From: an uncultured Prevotella sp.
GTDB taxonomy: Bacteria; Bacteroidota; Bacteroidia; Bacteroidales; Bacteroidaceae
Reading direction: 5' to 3'
Assembly: GCA_900548195.1 (NCBI GenBank)
Contig: URJQ01000038.1
Span: forward strand, 1-22,477
Length of the DNA stretch: 22,477 nt
Both the position numbers and the translations under genes were made by a program. How positions within the stretch are numbered: the first letter of the stretch is position 1; each line of letters opens with the position of its first letter. A model generated the notes under the pieces. That model was not told the origin of the DNA and did not search any database. It worked only from the letters and a program-made list of their open reading frames with translations. This document shows, piece after piece, positions 1-6,271 of this stretch.

Positions 1-81
1 TAGGAAACAACACAATAGCAAGAATTTCTGAACATTGTGGTCTAATGACCGATTTGGGTTAAAGATTGACTATTACGAATG

Positions 82-112
82 CAAAGGTAGGCTTTTTTCC
101 TGAGAAGGCAAA
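82..112 (-). promoter_or_regulatory. Bacteroidetes-type promoter pointing out of the left edge
   Basis: On the minus strand a TACCTTTG box (plus-strand CAAAGGTA at 82-89) is preceded 19 bases upstream by TTTG (plus-strand CAAA at 109-112). This matches the TTTG-N19/21-TAnnTTTG pattern of the Bacteroidetes primary sigma factor. Transcription would start near base 77 and run leftward, so the controlled gene lies beyond the window. No convincing coding start is visible in bases 1-76. Confidence 0.65.
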
Positions 113-172
113 TTTATTTACGTAAAAAGTTAGTTTTGTGCCTTTTCAGCCGTGTCTTTTCTGTGTTTCGTG

Positions 173-221
173 AAAAAAAATCATGCCCAACATCCTCAAT
201 TAGCGGGATAGTTGGGCATGA
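173..221 (-). terminator. Rho-independent terminator of the 264-1064 gene
   Basis: A perfect 11-bp inverted repeat (181-191 with 211-221) encloses a further short pairing (ATCC/GGAT). On the minus strand it is followed by eight consecutive T residues (plus-strand A at 173-180). It lies 43 bases beyond the stop of the minus-strand gene at 264-1064, so it is the expected transcript end. It also insulates that gene from the leftward promoter at 82-112. Confidence 0.9.
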
Positions 222-263
222 ATTGATATGTATGTCTAAGTTGATTACCTACAAAGGATGCTT

Positions 264-1064
264 TTAGAAATCGTCGTCATCGCCTATTTCAGAGGCTTCG
301 AGATTGAGTTCTTCAGGGTTTTCATCGTATGTAGTACGATAGCTTTCCTCGGTGAGCTTGTCGTCATCAGGATCTTCATCGTCAGGATCGTTCTTGTAAT
401 AGTCGTCCTTTATTTCTACGTCATCGTCGTTGTCCTCCTCATCATCGTTGAAGTCTGTGCTTTCACCGTATGTGGACTTGAGCTTGATAGCTTCCGGCTT
501 AGCCTTTGCAAAGATAGCCTCTACCCAGAGTCCCTTTGGTATCTGAAGTACTTCAAAGCCGTCAGCCATTTTTTTCTCGTAAAGACCACCTGGCTTATTG
601 AGACGATCCTTAGGCAGGCTGGTGGTAGAGATATCGAAGCCACTCTCGATGATGTCCTTAATGCTCTGTGAAAGGGAATCCCAACCACCGCCAAAGTTGC
701 GGTCGATGACCTCGAGAAGTTTTGCAGCAGAGATATGACGGATATTCTCGTAAGTAAGGTCTGTGACGCGAAGTATAGGTCTCTTCTTGATAGCGTATTT
801 CACCTTTTCGCCATCGTCCATCTTGAGAAAGCCTACGGACATTCCGCGTGCTTCATATTTCTTGATTATTTCAGGACGGTCGAGCTTCACTTCCTCTACT
901 TCGAAGGCAGTGCGGACAATAGTGAGATAGCGAGACAGATTCTCGGAAAGGTCAGAATCTTTTTCTGCAGCTTCCCACAGACGGAATATATCATTCTCCT
1001 GTAGCTCCCAGACGTTGCTCTTGGTGAGATTTTTTAGTGTAATCGCTTGCTTATCTTTTGTCAT
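264..1064 (-). CDS. Hypothetical protein with a long acidic C-terminal tail (266 aa)
   Basis: I do not recognise the family. Residues 1-195 look like a soluble, mixed-charge folded domain; no signal peptide or membrane segment is visible. It contains a Gly-rich turn (FGGGWDS, about 124-130) and the segment GLYEKKMADGFEVLQIPKGLWVE split over about 160-182. From about residue 204 to the end the protein is dominated by Asp/Glu, with runs such as NDDEEDNDDD and a DDDDF terminus, which suggests a disordered tail. Such tails occur in nucleic-acid mimics, chaperone-like and zinc-binding proteins, but nothing here decides between these. The ATG at 1064 is preceded by a good minus-strand promoter (1155-1186), and the gene ends in a strong terminator, so it is probably monocistronic. 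It is divergent from rarA. That the gene is real is well supported; its function is unknown. Confidence 0.85.
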   Translation of the reverse strand: MTKDKQAITLKNLTKSNVWELQENDIFRLWEAAEKDSDLSENLSRYLTIVRTAFEVEEVKLDRPEIIKKYEARGMSVGFLKMDDGEKVKYAIKKRPILRVTDLTYENIRHISAAKLLEVIDRNFGGGWDSLSQSIKDIIESGFDISTTSLPKDRLNKPGGLYEKKMADGFEVLQIPKGLWVEAIFAKAKPEAIKLKSTYGESTDFNDDEEDNDDDVEIKDDYYKNDPDDEDPDDDKLTEESYRTTYDENPEELNLEASEIGDDDDF

Positions 1065-1154
1065 TACTATTATATGTTATTCATATTATTTATAATCAGA
1101 TGGTTAATGTCGCTTTGCAATAATCGGCAAATCCTGCATTTCCCTTTTCGACTG

Positions 1155-1186
1155 CAAAAATAATATATTACTTGTTTACAAACAAA
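1155..1186 (-). promoter_or_regulatory. Promoter of the acidic-tail gene
   Basis: The minus strand carries TATTTTTG (plus CAAAAATA, 1155-1162) with TTTG 20 bases upstream (plus CAAA, 1183-1186). This is a full match to the Bacteroidetes consensus. The expected start near 1151 gives a 5' leader of roughly 85 bases before the ATG at 1064. The -33 box lies only 17 bases from the -33 box of the divergent rarA promoter. Confidence 0.75.
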
Positions 1187-1203
1187 TTTTTTCATAATTA
1201 TTT

Positions 1204-1235
1204 TTTGCTGAATTGATATATATTTCTTAATTTTG
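1204..1235 (+). promoter_or_regulatory. Promoter of rarA
   Basis: TTTG at 1204-1207 is followed after exactly 20 bases by TAATTTTG at 1228-1235, an exact TTTG-N20-TAnnTTTG match. The start would be near 1240. It is back to back with the minus-strand promoter at 1155-1186, so the two -33 elements are close enough for the polymerases to compete or share a regulator. Confidence 0.75.
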
Positions 1236-1239
1236 CGGT

Positions 1240-1450
1240 CGAATTCAGAAACCTGTACGGTTTACACCTATTAAATTATATATATAGCTTAAATCCTTGC
1301 TTATGCGAGGAAGGTAAAAGTATCTTAAAAGAAAGTAGTACTGTGGCTTGATTATCAGTAATAATCTCTAAATTAAGATTAGTATTTATATTATATTTAT
1401 TTGTTTTTATTTATTGATGTTTTCAAACCAACCCACAACCATCATAACCA
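1240..1450 (+). other. Long untranslated leader of rarA
   Basis: About 210 bases lie between the predicted start site and the rarA ATG. The leader is A/T-rich and holds small hairpins: CCTTGC/GCGAGG around a TTAT tetraloop (about 1292-1307), GATTAT/ATAATC and AATCT/AGATT (about 1349-1382). It ends in a C/A-rich, unstructured stretch (1426-1450) with no Shine-Dalgarno. I recognise no riboswitch class. A second, closer promoter cannot be excluded. Confidence 0.4.
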
Positions 1451-2725
1451 ATGTCAGAACCATTAGCAGAAAGAATGCGTCCTCGTACGCTTGACGAATA
1501 CATAGGACAGAAGCATCTGGTAGGAGAAGGCGCTGTGCTGAGGCGCATGATAGACTCCGGCCATATCTCTTCGTTCATACTCTGGGGACCTCCAGGTGTG
1601 GGCAAGACGACGCTTGCCCAGATTATCGCCAACAAGCTGGACACTCCATTCTATACTCTCTCAGCTGTGACGTCCGGAGTCAAGGACGTTAGGGAAGTGA
1701 TAGAAAAGGCAAAGAATGGCCGATTCTTCTCGTCTGCCAGTCCGATACTCTTCATTGATGAGATACATCGTTTCTCAAAGTCGCAGCAGGACTCATTGCT
1801 TGGGGCGGTGGAGCGCGGTATAGTGACTCTGATAGGAGCCACGACGGAGAATCCTTCCTTTGAGGTGATAAGGCCTTTGCTCTCACGCTGTCAGCTCTAT
1901 ATCCTGAAATCTCTTGGCAAAGAGGATTTGCTCGAACTGATAGATAGAGCCATAACGACAGATGTAGAACTGAAAGAGAGGAAGATTACGGTCAAGGAGT
2001 CTGGCGCTTTGCTGAGATATTCTGGAGGCGATGCCCGCAAACTGCTCAATATCCTCCAACTCGTGGTGGAGTCGGAGAGCACTAATGAGGTGGTCATCAC
2101 GGATAAACTCGTGCAAGACCGATTACAGCAAAACCCACTCGCGTATGACAAGGATGGCGAGATGCACTATGATATAATCTCGGCTTTCATCAAGAGCATT
2201 CGTGGGTCAGACCCAGATGCGGCACTCTACTGGATGGCGCGAATGATAGAAGGCGGAGAAGATCCACAGTTTATAGCTCGCAGACTCGTCATCTCGGCAG
2301 CCGAAGACATAGGGCTCGCAAATCCTAATGCCTTGCTCCTTGCCAATGCCGCCTTTGATGCGGTGATGAAGATAGGATGGCCTGAAGGCAGAATACCTTT
2401 GGCTGAGGCTTGCGTCTATCTTGCTACGAGTCCTAAGTCAAACTCTGCTTATTCGGGAATCAATTCTGCATTGCAGTTTGTCAAGGAGACTGGAAACCTC
2501 CCAGTGCCGCTACATCTTCGTAATGCACCTACCAAACTGATGGCGGAAATAGGCTATCATGACGGTTATCTCTATCCTCATGATTATCCAGGCAATTTCA
2601 CTCCGCAGCAGTATCTGCCTGAAGAAGCGAAGGGAGTGCGACTATGGCACGCCCAGCATTCACCTGTCGAAGAGAAACAATATCAGAATATGCTTCGTCT
2701 TTGGGGTGATAGGTTTAAGTCTTAG
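1451..2725 (+). CDS. rarA: Replication-associated recombination protein A (AAA+ ATPase, MgsA/RarA/WRNIP1 family)
   Basis: RarA is a clamp-loader-like AAA+ ATPase that acts at stalled replication forks with SSB and RecQ/RecA functions. At 424 aa the protein has the normal family length. The N-terminus has the hallmark LAERMRPRTLDEYIGQ motif (residues 5-20). Walker A is GPPGVGKT (46-53), Walker B is LFIDEIHRF (100-108), sensor 1 is GATTENP (129-135), and an arginine-finger-like SR pair is at 145-146. The C-terminal half carries the typical IRGSDPDAALYWMARM and EDIGLANP segments of the tetramerisation region. The ATG at 1451 directly begins the conserved region, which supports this start. It is separated from the next gene by an A/T-rich gap with an inverted repeat. 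Identification is very secure. Confidence 0.97.
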   Translation: MSEPLAERMRPRTLDEYIGQKHLVGEGAVLRRMIDSGHISSFILWGPPGVGKTTLAQIIANKLDTPFYTLSAVTSGVKDVREVIEKAKNGRFFSSASPILFIDEIHRFSKSQQDSLLGAVERGIVTLIGATTENPSFEVIRPLLSRCQLYILKSLGKEDLLELIDRAITTDVELKERKITVKESGALLRYSGGDARKLLNILQLVVESESTNEVVITDKLVQDRLQQNPLAYDKDGEMHYDIISAFIKSIRGSDPDAALYWMARMIEGGEDPQFIARRLVISAAEDIGLANPNALLLANAAFDAVMKIGWPEGRIPLAEACVYLATSPKSNSAYSGINSALQFVKETGNLPVPLHLRNAPTKLMAEIGYHDGYLYPHDYPGNFTPQQYLPEEAKGVRLWHAQHSPVEEKQYQNMLRLWGDRFKS

Positions 2726-2750
2726 TGTCTCTCTATTCAGGATAATTACC

Positions 2751-2822
2751 ATAAGTATGTAATCAAAATTATTTTGATAATGAATAGCTATTATAAAAAT
2801 AATTCCATTCACCTACTTATAT
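2751..2822. repeat. Imperfect inverted repeat with TAnGTnnnnnAATTATT arms
   Basis: Between rarA and the TRIC gene, ATAAGTATGT at 2751 faces ACCTACTTAT ending at 2820. Each arm reads inward as TA(T/G)GT(A/G), five bases, then AATTATT. The same arrangement recurs at 3785-3825 and 18347-18431. It has no T-run and is too A/T-rich to be a convincing terminator. Confidence 0.45.
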
Positions 2823-2858
2823 AATCATCATTATAAAAGAAAAACAATAATATAAGTA

Positions 2859-3506
2859 ATGCAAAACGATTCATCAATATTGATAACACATTTTCTTGCG
2901 GTATTAGAATTTCTTGGTACATTTGCTTTCGCCATCTCCGGCATACGCCATGCAGCGGCAAAAAACTTTGACTGGTTTGGAGGCTTTATCTGTGGCGTAG
3001 CAGTAGCTATCGGAGGAGGAACTATCCGCGACCTATTGCTTGGCGTGCGTCCTTTCTGGATGCTCGATCCGATATATATGATTTGTACGTTTATGGCGCA
3101 GTTGTTCCTCGTGATATTCGCGCGCTACGTGGACCGTCTCGACAATACATGGTTTGTCTTCGACACCATAGGTCTTGCCCTCTTCACCATAGTAGGAATG
3201 CAGAAGACGCTCGATATGGGTTATCCTTTCTGGATTGCGGTGATAATGGGCACTATGACAGGAAGTGCCGGAGGCGTAATTCGTGACGTCTTGCTCAATA
3301 ATGTCCCAGTGATATTCCATAAGGAGATATATGCCATGGCAAGTGTCTTGGGAGGATGCCTATTCTGGCTGATGAATTATCTCAATGTGGATATGAGAAT
3401 CAGCGCTACAATCACCTTTATTATAATAGTGGCAATCCGCTTCCTTGCCGTGAGGTATCACCTCTCGCTTCCTATTCTTCATCTTGAACAGAATAAGAAT
3501 GAATAA
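2859..3506 (+). CDS. TRIC-family (trimeric intracellular cation channel, UPF0126/YicG-like) membrane protein
   Basis: Prokaryotic TRIC proteins are homotrimeric cation (mainly K+) channels of seven transmembrane helices built from two inverted three-helix repeats. This 215-aa protein has the usual length and both repeat signatures: GGGTIRDLLLG at residues 52-62 and GGVIRDVLLNNVP at 138-150. The first helix (about 12-30) is hydrophobic with the typical EFLGTFAFAISG pattern. Further helices lie at about 40-60, 72-90, 98-116, 122-140, 158-175 and 180-198. It sits in the inner membrane. It follows rarA by 133 bases with no clear TAnnTTTG box of its own, so either readthrough from rarA or an unrecognised promoter drives it. 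The next feature downstream is the tRNA promoter. The family call is firm; the physiological ion is not known from sequence. Confidence 0.93.
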   Translation: MQNDSSILITHFLAVLEFLGTFAFAISGIRHAAAKNFDWFGGFICGVAVAIGGGTIRDLLLGVRPFWMLDPIYMICTFMAQLFLVIFARYVDRLDNTWFVFDTIGLALFTIVGMQKTLDMGYPFWIAVIMGTMTGSAGGVIRDVLLNNVPVIFHKEIYAMASVLGGCLFWLMNYLNVDMRISATITFIIIVAIRFLAVRYHLSLPILHLEQNKNE

Positions 3507-3589
3507 ATGTGGATTTGGGGGCGCAAAAGTGTAATTTTGGCACTAAATCAAAGAAAAATGCAGATTTTATTAAAAAAATGCCGAAAAAA

Positions 3590-3621
3590 TTTGCGTAGTT
3601 CAGAAAAAGTCCGTACCTTTG
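3590..3621 (+). promoter_or_regulatory. Promoter of tRNA-Arg
   Basis: TTTG at 3590-3593, a 20-base spacer and TACCTTTG at 3614-3621 give an exact Bacteroidetes promoter. The start near 3626 leaves about 30 bases before the mature tRNA. Confidence 0.8.
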
Positions 3622-3655
3622 CACCCGCAATTAAGAAATGGCATTGCTCACTAAT

Positions 3656-3729
3656 GGTTCGTTAGCTCAACTGAATAGAGCATCTGACTACGGATCAGAA
3701 GGTTGCAGGTTTGAATCCTGCACGAATCA
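3656..3729 (+). tRNA. tRNA-Arg (anticodon ACG)
   Basis: A complete cloverleaf can be folded by hand. The 7-bp acceptor stem pairs 3656-3662 with 3722-3728 (one G-U). The D stem is GCTC/GAGC (3665-3668 with 3678-3681). The anticodon stem is TCTGA/TCAGA with loop 3688-3694, placing the anticodon ACG at 3690-3692. The T stem is GCAGG/CCTGC with loop 3710-3716. The discriminator is A3729. CCA is not encoded. ACG is normally deaminated to ICG by TadA, so it reads CGU/CGC/CGA codons. It has its own promoter and terminator, so it forms a single-gene transcription unit. Confidence 0.96.
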
Positions 3730-3737
3730 CTCAGGAT

Positions 3738-3779
3738 AAGGACAAAGAGGAAATGTTATTTCTGATTTGTCCTTTTTTT
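3738..3779 (+). terminator. Rho-independent terminator of tRNA-Arg
   Basis: AAGGACAAA (3738-3746) pairs with TTTGTCCTT (3766-3774), with an inner GAAAT/ATTTC helix (3750-3754 with 3758-3762). It runs directly into seven T residues at 3773-3779. It starts nine bases after the tRNA. Confidence 0.9.
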
Positions 3780-3784
3780 GTTTT

Positions 3785-3825
3785 GTAAGTAGGTGATAAT
3801 AATTATCTTGATTGCCTACTTATAC
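3785..3825. repeat. Compact inverted repeat with TAGGTG-N5-AATTAT arm
   Basis: GTAAGTAGG at 3785-3793 faces CCTACTTATAC at 3815-3825. The left arm reads TAGGTG, five bases, AATTAT, and the complement of the right arm reads TAGGCA then AATTAT a few bases later. It lies between the tRNA terminator and prmA. Related copies are at 2751-2822 and 18347-18431. Confidence 0.5.
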
Positions 3826-3911
3826 TCAAGTCTTGTAGAAGAGGTGTATGAAAATGCTTATGCGGTTTCTCTGCACCAATTGTTTATTTAAGGATAAAAA
3901 TAGATGATAAG

Positions 3912-4790
3912 ATGAAATACTATGTGACACATTTCCATATAAAGTGTGACGACGAGTCGGTAAAGGAGCCGAGTCGTGATATCCTTGCTGCGATAGCGGG
4001 AGAGTGTGGATATGAGACATTCATGGAAACCGATGAAGGAGTGGATGGATATGTCCAGACGGATATGTATGATGAGCAGATGCTTGCCGACAGTATATCC
4101 GACTTTCCTATAGATGGCGTTGCAGTGACTTACTCCACAGAGGAAGTGGAGGATCAGAACTGGAACCACACTTGGGAGCAGGAGGAAGGCTTTGAGCCGA
4201 TAATTATCGATCATAAGGCTGTAATCTATGACATCCGCCATTCTGACGAGAATGAAATCTCGCAGATGGATGAAGAGATAAAGATTGGCATTCAGGCTCG
4301 CAACGCTTTTGGCACTGGTACTCATGAGACCACTCGTATGATGGTTTCACGCCTTTTGAAGTCCGACCTTAAGGGCAAGCGCGTCCTTGACTGCGGTTGT
4401 GGTACGGGCATTCTTGCTATTGTAGCGCTGAAATGCGGTGCATCTGAGGCAGTGGCTTACGACATCGACGAGTGGAGTGTGGAGAATGCGGAGCATAATG
4501 CACAGGTAAATGGAGTGGGAGAGAATATCCATGTTCTCGAAGGTGATGCAAAGGTGCTGAGTCATGTCAGCGGTGTCTTTGACGTAGTTGTGGCAAATAT
4601 CAATAGGAATATCCTCCTTAATGATATGGAGACCTTCAAGAGCGTGATGAGCCAAGGTGCACATCTGATGTTGAGCGGATTTTATGAGAGCGACATTCCT
4701 ATGCTTATCGAGAAGGCAGACGAATTAAGTCTCACTTTAGTGGATAAAACTCAGGATGGCGAATGGTGTTCGCTGGAGTTTCATTCGTAG
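3912..4790 (+). CDS. prmA: Ribosomal protein L11 methyltransferase
   Basis: PrmA uses S-adenosylmethionine to trimethylate ribosomal protein L11 at several amino groups in the cytoplasm. The 292-aa protein has the usual size. The N-terminal substrate-recognition domain covers about residues 1-85. It is followed by the family-specific NAFGTGTHETT motif (131-141), the SAM-binding motif I VLDCGCGTGILAI (158-170), an acidic residue at the end of strand 2 (YDID, 183-186) and the VANINRNIL motif (228-236) that replaces NPPY. The ATG at 3912 is preferred because an ATG nine bases upstream is in another frame and stops at once. No obvious promoter lies in the 130 bases upstream. Identification is very secure. 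Confidence 0.96.
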   Translation: MKYYVTHFHIKCDDESVKEPSRDILAAIAGECGYETFMETDEGVDGYVQTDMYDEQMLADSISDFPIDGVAVTYSTEEVEDQNWNHTWEQEEGFEPIIIDHKAVIYDIRHSDENEISQMDEEIKIGIQARNAFGTGTHETTRMMVSRLLKSDLKGKRVLDCGCGTGILAIVALKCGASEAVAYDIDEWSVENAEHNAQVNGVGENIHVLEGDAKVLSHVSGVFDVVVANINRNILLNDMETFKSVMSQGAHLMLSGFYESDIPMLIEKADELSLTLVDKTQDGEWCSLEFHS

Positions 4791-4792
4791 GT

Positions 4793-4938
4793 TTGTTGTC
4801 TTGTTGTTTCGTTGTTTGGTTGTCGTCTCGTTTTGTTGATAGCTTGGAAGGTTGCGCATTCTGCAGAATCACCATGCGATAAAGTCATCAAGCAACTAAA
4901 CAACAAGGTCACTAAACAGCAAGACAACCAAACGACAA
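4793..4938. repeat. Octamer repeat pair: TTG-rich then CAA-rich 8-nt units
   Basis: Immediately after the prmA stop, six 8-nt units of the TTGTTGTY type run from 4793 to 4840. After a 42-base spacer, seven 8-nt units of the complementary AACRRCAA type run from 4883 to 4938. The period is exact although the units vary. The two halves are complementary in character, so the transcript could form a long imperfect hairpin. A second copy with the same architecture is at 15097-15235. Confidence 0.75.
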
Positions 4939-5045
4939 GCCCCCCAATACAACGCTGACCGCGTGTGAGAAAATTGTCCTATTTTCCCGTACGTGGTTCT
5001 TTTTTGAAAAGTATTGTTGTAACATACTGATAATCAATAAGGTAT

Positions 5046-5177
5046 AAAAGCATAGTTTTTGCGTTGCAAAAGCATAGCTTTTACCGCCTAATAGCATAGC
5101 TTTTACGTGGTAATATCTATGCTTTCACATCCTAATATCATAGCTATTGCAGAACGATAGCAATCCCATCGCCCTTT
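5046..5177. repeat. 22-nt tandem repeat array, copy 1
   Basis: Five units of exactly 22 nt (5046, 5068, 5090, 5112, 5134) and a degenerate sixth (5156-5177) follow one another without gaps. The shared part is close to AATANCATAGCTTTTAC, followed by five variable bases. The core AAAAGC-ATA-GCTTTT is an inverted repeat inside the unit. Because units abut with no unique spacer, this is not a CRISPR array. The same unit family forms a second array at 21879-22054. Confidence 0.85.
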
Positions 5178-5249
5178 TGTTCCATTTTTCTCCCCCGTTG
5201 GACGCTTGAATTCGTATGTGAAAAATGCAAACTAAAGAAATCCCTTACT

Positions 5250-5333
5250 GCGTCAGCGCGATTTTTCACTTTTCACTCTTCACTTTTCACTCTTAGCTTT
5301 TCTATATTCACTTTTCACTCTTCACTTTTCACT
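5250..5333. repeat. Heptamer (YTTCACT) array with GCGTCAGCGCGATT flank, copy 1
   Basis: A 14-base flank GCGTCAGCGCGATT (5250-5263) is followed by ten consecutive 7-nt units in perfect register (5264-5333), mostly TTTCACT or CTTCACT, with two degenerate units in the middle. The array ends 11 bases from the stop codon of the minus-strand muramidase gene. The same flank plus five units occurs at 20541-20589. Confidence 0.8.
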
Positions 5334-5344
5334 AAAATGCGCTT

Positions 5345-6133
5345 CTACTCCTGTATGCAAAGCTGCTTGAGGTCATAGAAAGAGCCGTTGTAGATGTTCA
5401 GATCCACGTGTCCCTTGATGCCAGGCAGTTGTCCAGCATCTGTATGTTGCCAGAATTTCCATTCACCTTTATATTTTATTTTATCTACATAATAGTGGGA
5501 AATCCAGAATGGGTAGTCATCAAACCTCTTGTCGTTAAGGTTTGTTATCTTAAATTTATAGCTTGTGTATATGATAGGCTTCACGTGATAACGATCTTCT
5601 ATGATGTGCAGCCATGTGAGAATATCGCGCTGAAAGTCTTCTATATCTTCGTCTTTGCTCTTCATCTCCACGTCAAGCACAGGCGGTAAGTCACCTTCTT
5701 CCAGTTTTACCTTATTAAGGAAGAAGTAAGCTTGATCACGAGCAGACGACTTTGTGCTCCAGAAATGGTAAGCTCCACGAATGAAGCCAAATTCCCTTGC
5801 CTGATGGAAATTGTCGTAGAAGTTTTCATCCACCAGTGAGGAACCCTCTGTAGATTTGATAATGACAAATCTGATAGGGCATTTATTGATAAGAGCCTCC
5901 TGCAGTCGTTCCCAGTCTATCTCGCCTTGATGGTGGGATATGTCGATGCCTTGCGTCTCATATCCTTCAGGGTATTGGGCATCGCCGTAGATGGCTCTCC
6001 ATCGGAATCCAGTAGGTCCGACAAAGAAATAATAGAATATGGCAATATAGATAGCAGCAACGACCGTTCCGCCAAGCCACCAAGCCCAGCGTGGAAGTTT
6101 CTTCCTTTTGGTGTTGTTTTTTCTATTGGCCAT
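5345..6133 (-). CDS. GH25 family muramidase, N-terminally membrane-anchored
   Basis: GH25 enzymes cleave the MurNAc-GlcNAc beta-1,4 bond of peptidoglycan. This 262-aa protein has a basic N-terminus (NRKNNTKRKK), one transmembrane segment at about residues 16-38 and then the catalytic barrel from about 60. Active-site residues are visible: GIDISHHQG with D64, and PVLDVEM with the catalytic pair D154/E156. The barrel closes with FWQHTDAG (227-234) and GHVDLNIYNG (241-250). The anchor has no obvious cleavage site, so the domain is probably held on the periplasmic face of the inner membrane. The gene lies 138 bases downstream of pfp on the same strand and has no TAnnTTTG box of its own, so co-transcription is possible. 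A second GH25 gene at 14371 has a cleavable signal instead. Family call firm. Confidence 0.93.
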   Translation of the reverse strand: MANRKNNTKRKKLPRWAWWLGGTVVAAIYIAIFYYFFVGPTGFRWRAIYGDAQYPEGYETQGIDISHHQGEIDWERLQEALINKCPIRFVIIKSTEGSSLVDENFYDNFHQAREFGFIRGAYHFWSTKSSARDQAYFFLNKVKLEEGDLPPVLDVEMKSKDEDIEDFQRDILTWLHIIEDRYHVKPIIYTSYKFKITNLNDKRFDDYPFWISHYYVDKIKYKGEWKFWQHTDAGQLPGIKGHVDLNIYNGSFYDLKQLCIQE

Positions 6134-6215
6134 AGTTGTTTTTACGAAAAAAAAGTGAAAGGCAAGTGGTGAAAAAGATTCACGGCTCGCCTTCCGCTTT
6201 TATGTTATAGTAGAT

Positions 6216-6247
6216 GAGGCAATCACCATTTATATGTTGTCTGCCTC
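6216..6247 (-). terminator. Hairpin between pfp and the GH25 gene
   Basis: GAGGCA (6216-6221) pairs with TGCCTC (6242-6247) 25 bases past the pfp stop on the minus strand. There is no T-run, so it may be an attenuating or mRNA-end hairpin rather than a full terminator. Confidence 0.35.
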
Positions 6248-6271
6248 TGCTTATCTATCAGTAGTTTGATA

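Noticed and set aside
258..671. Plus-strand 137-aa hydrophobic open frame
   Set aside because: It is antisense to the Asp/Glu codons of the acidic-tail gene, which explains its Val/Ile-rich composition.
1240..1450. Riboswitch in the rarA leader
   Set aside because: Only small separate hairpins are visible and no known aptamer core; long leaders alone are not evidence.
4912..5097. Minus-strand 61-aa open frame
   Set aside because: It reads through octamer and 22-nt repeat units; no ATG-led conserved protein and no family features.
5046..5177. 22-nt array as a CRISPR
   Set aside because: Units abut without unique spacers, they are degenerate, and no cas gene is present in the window.
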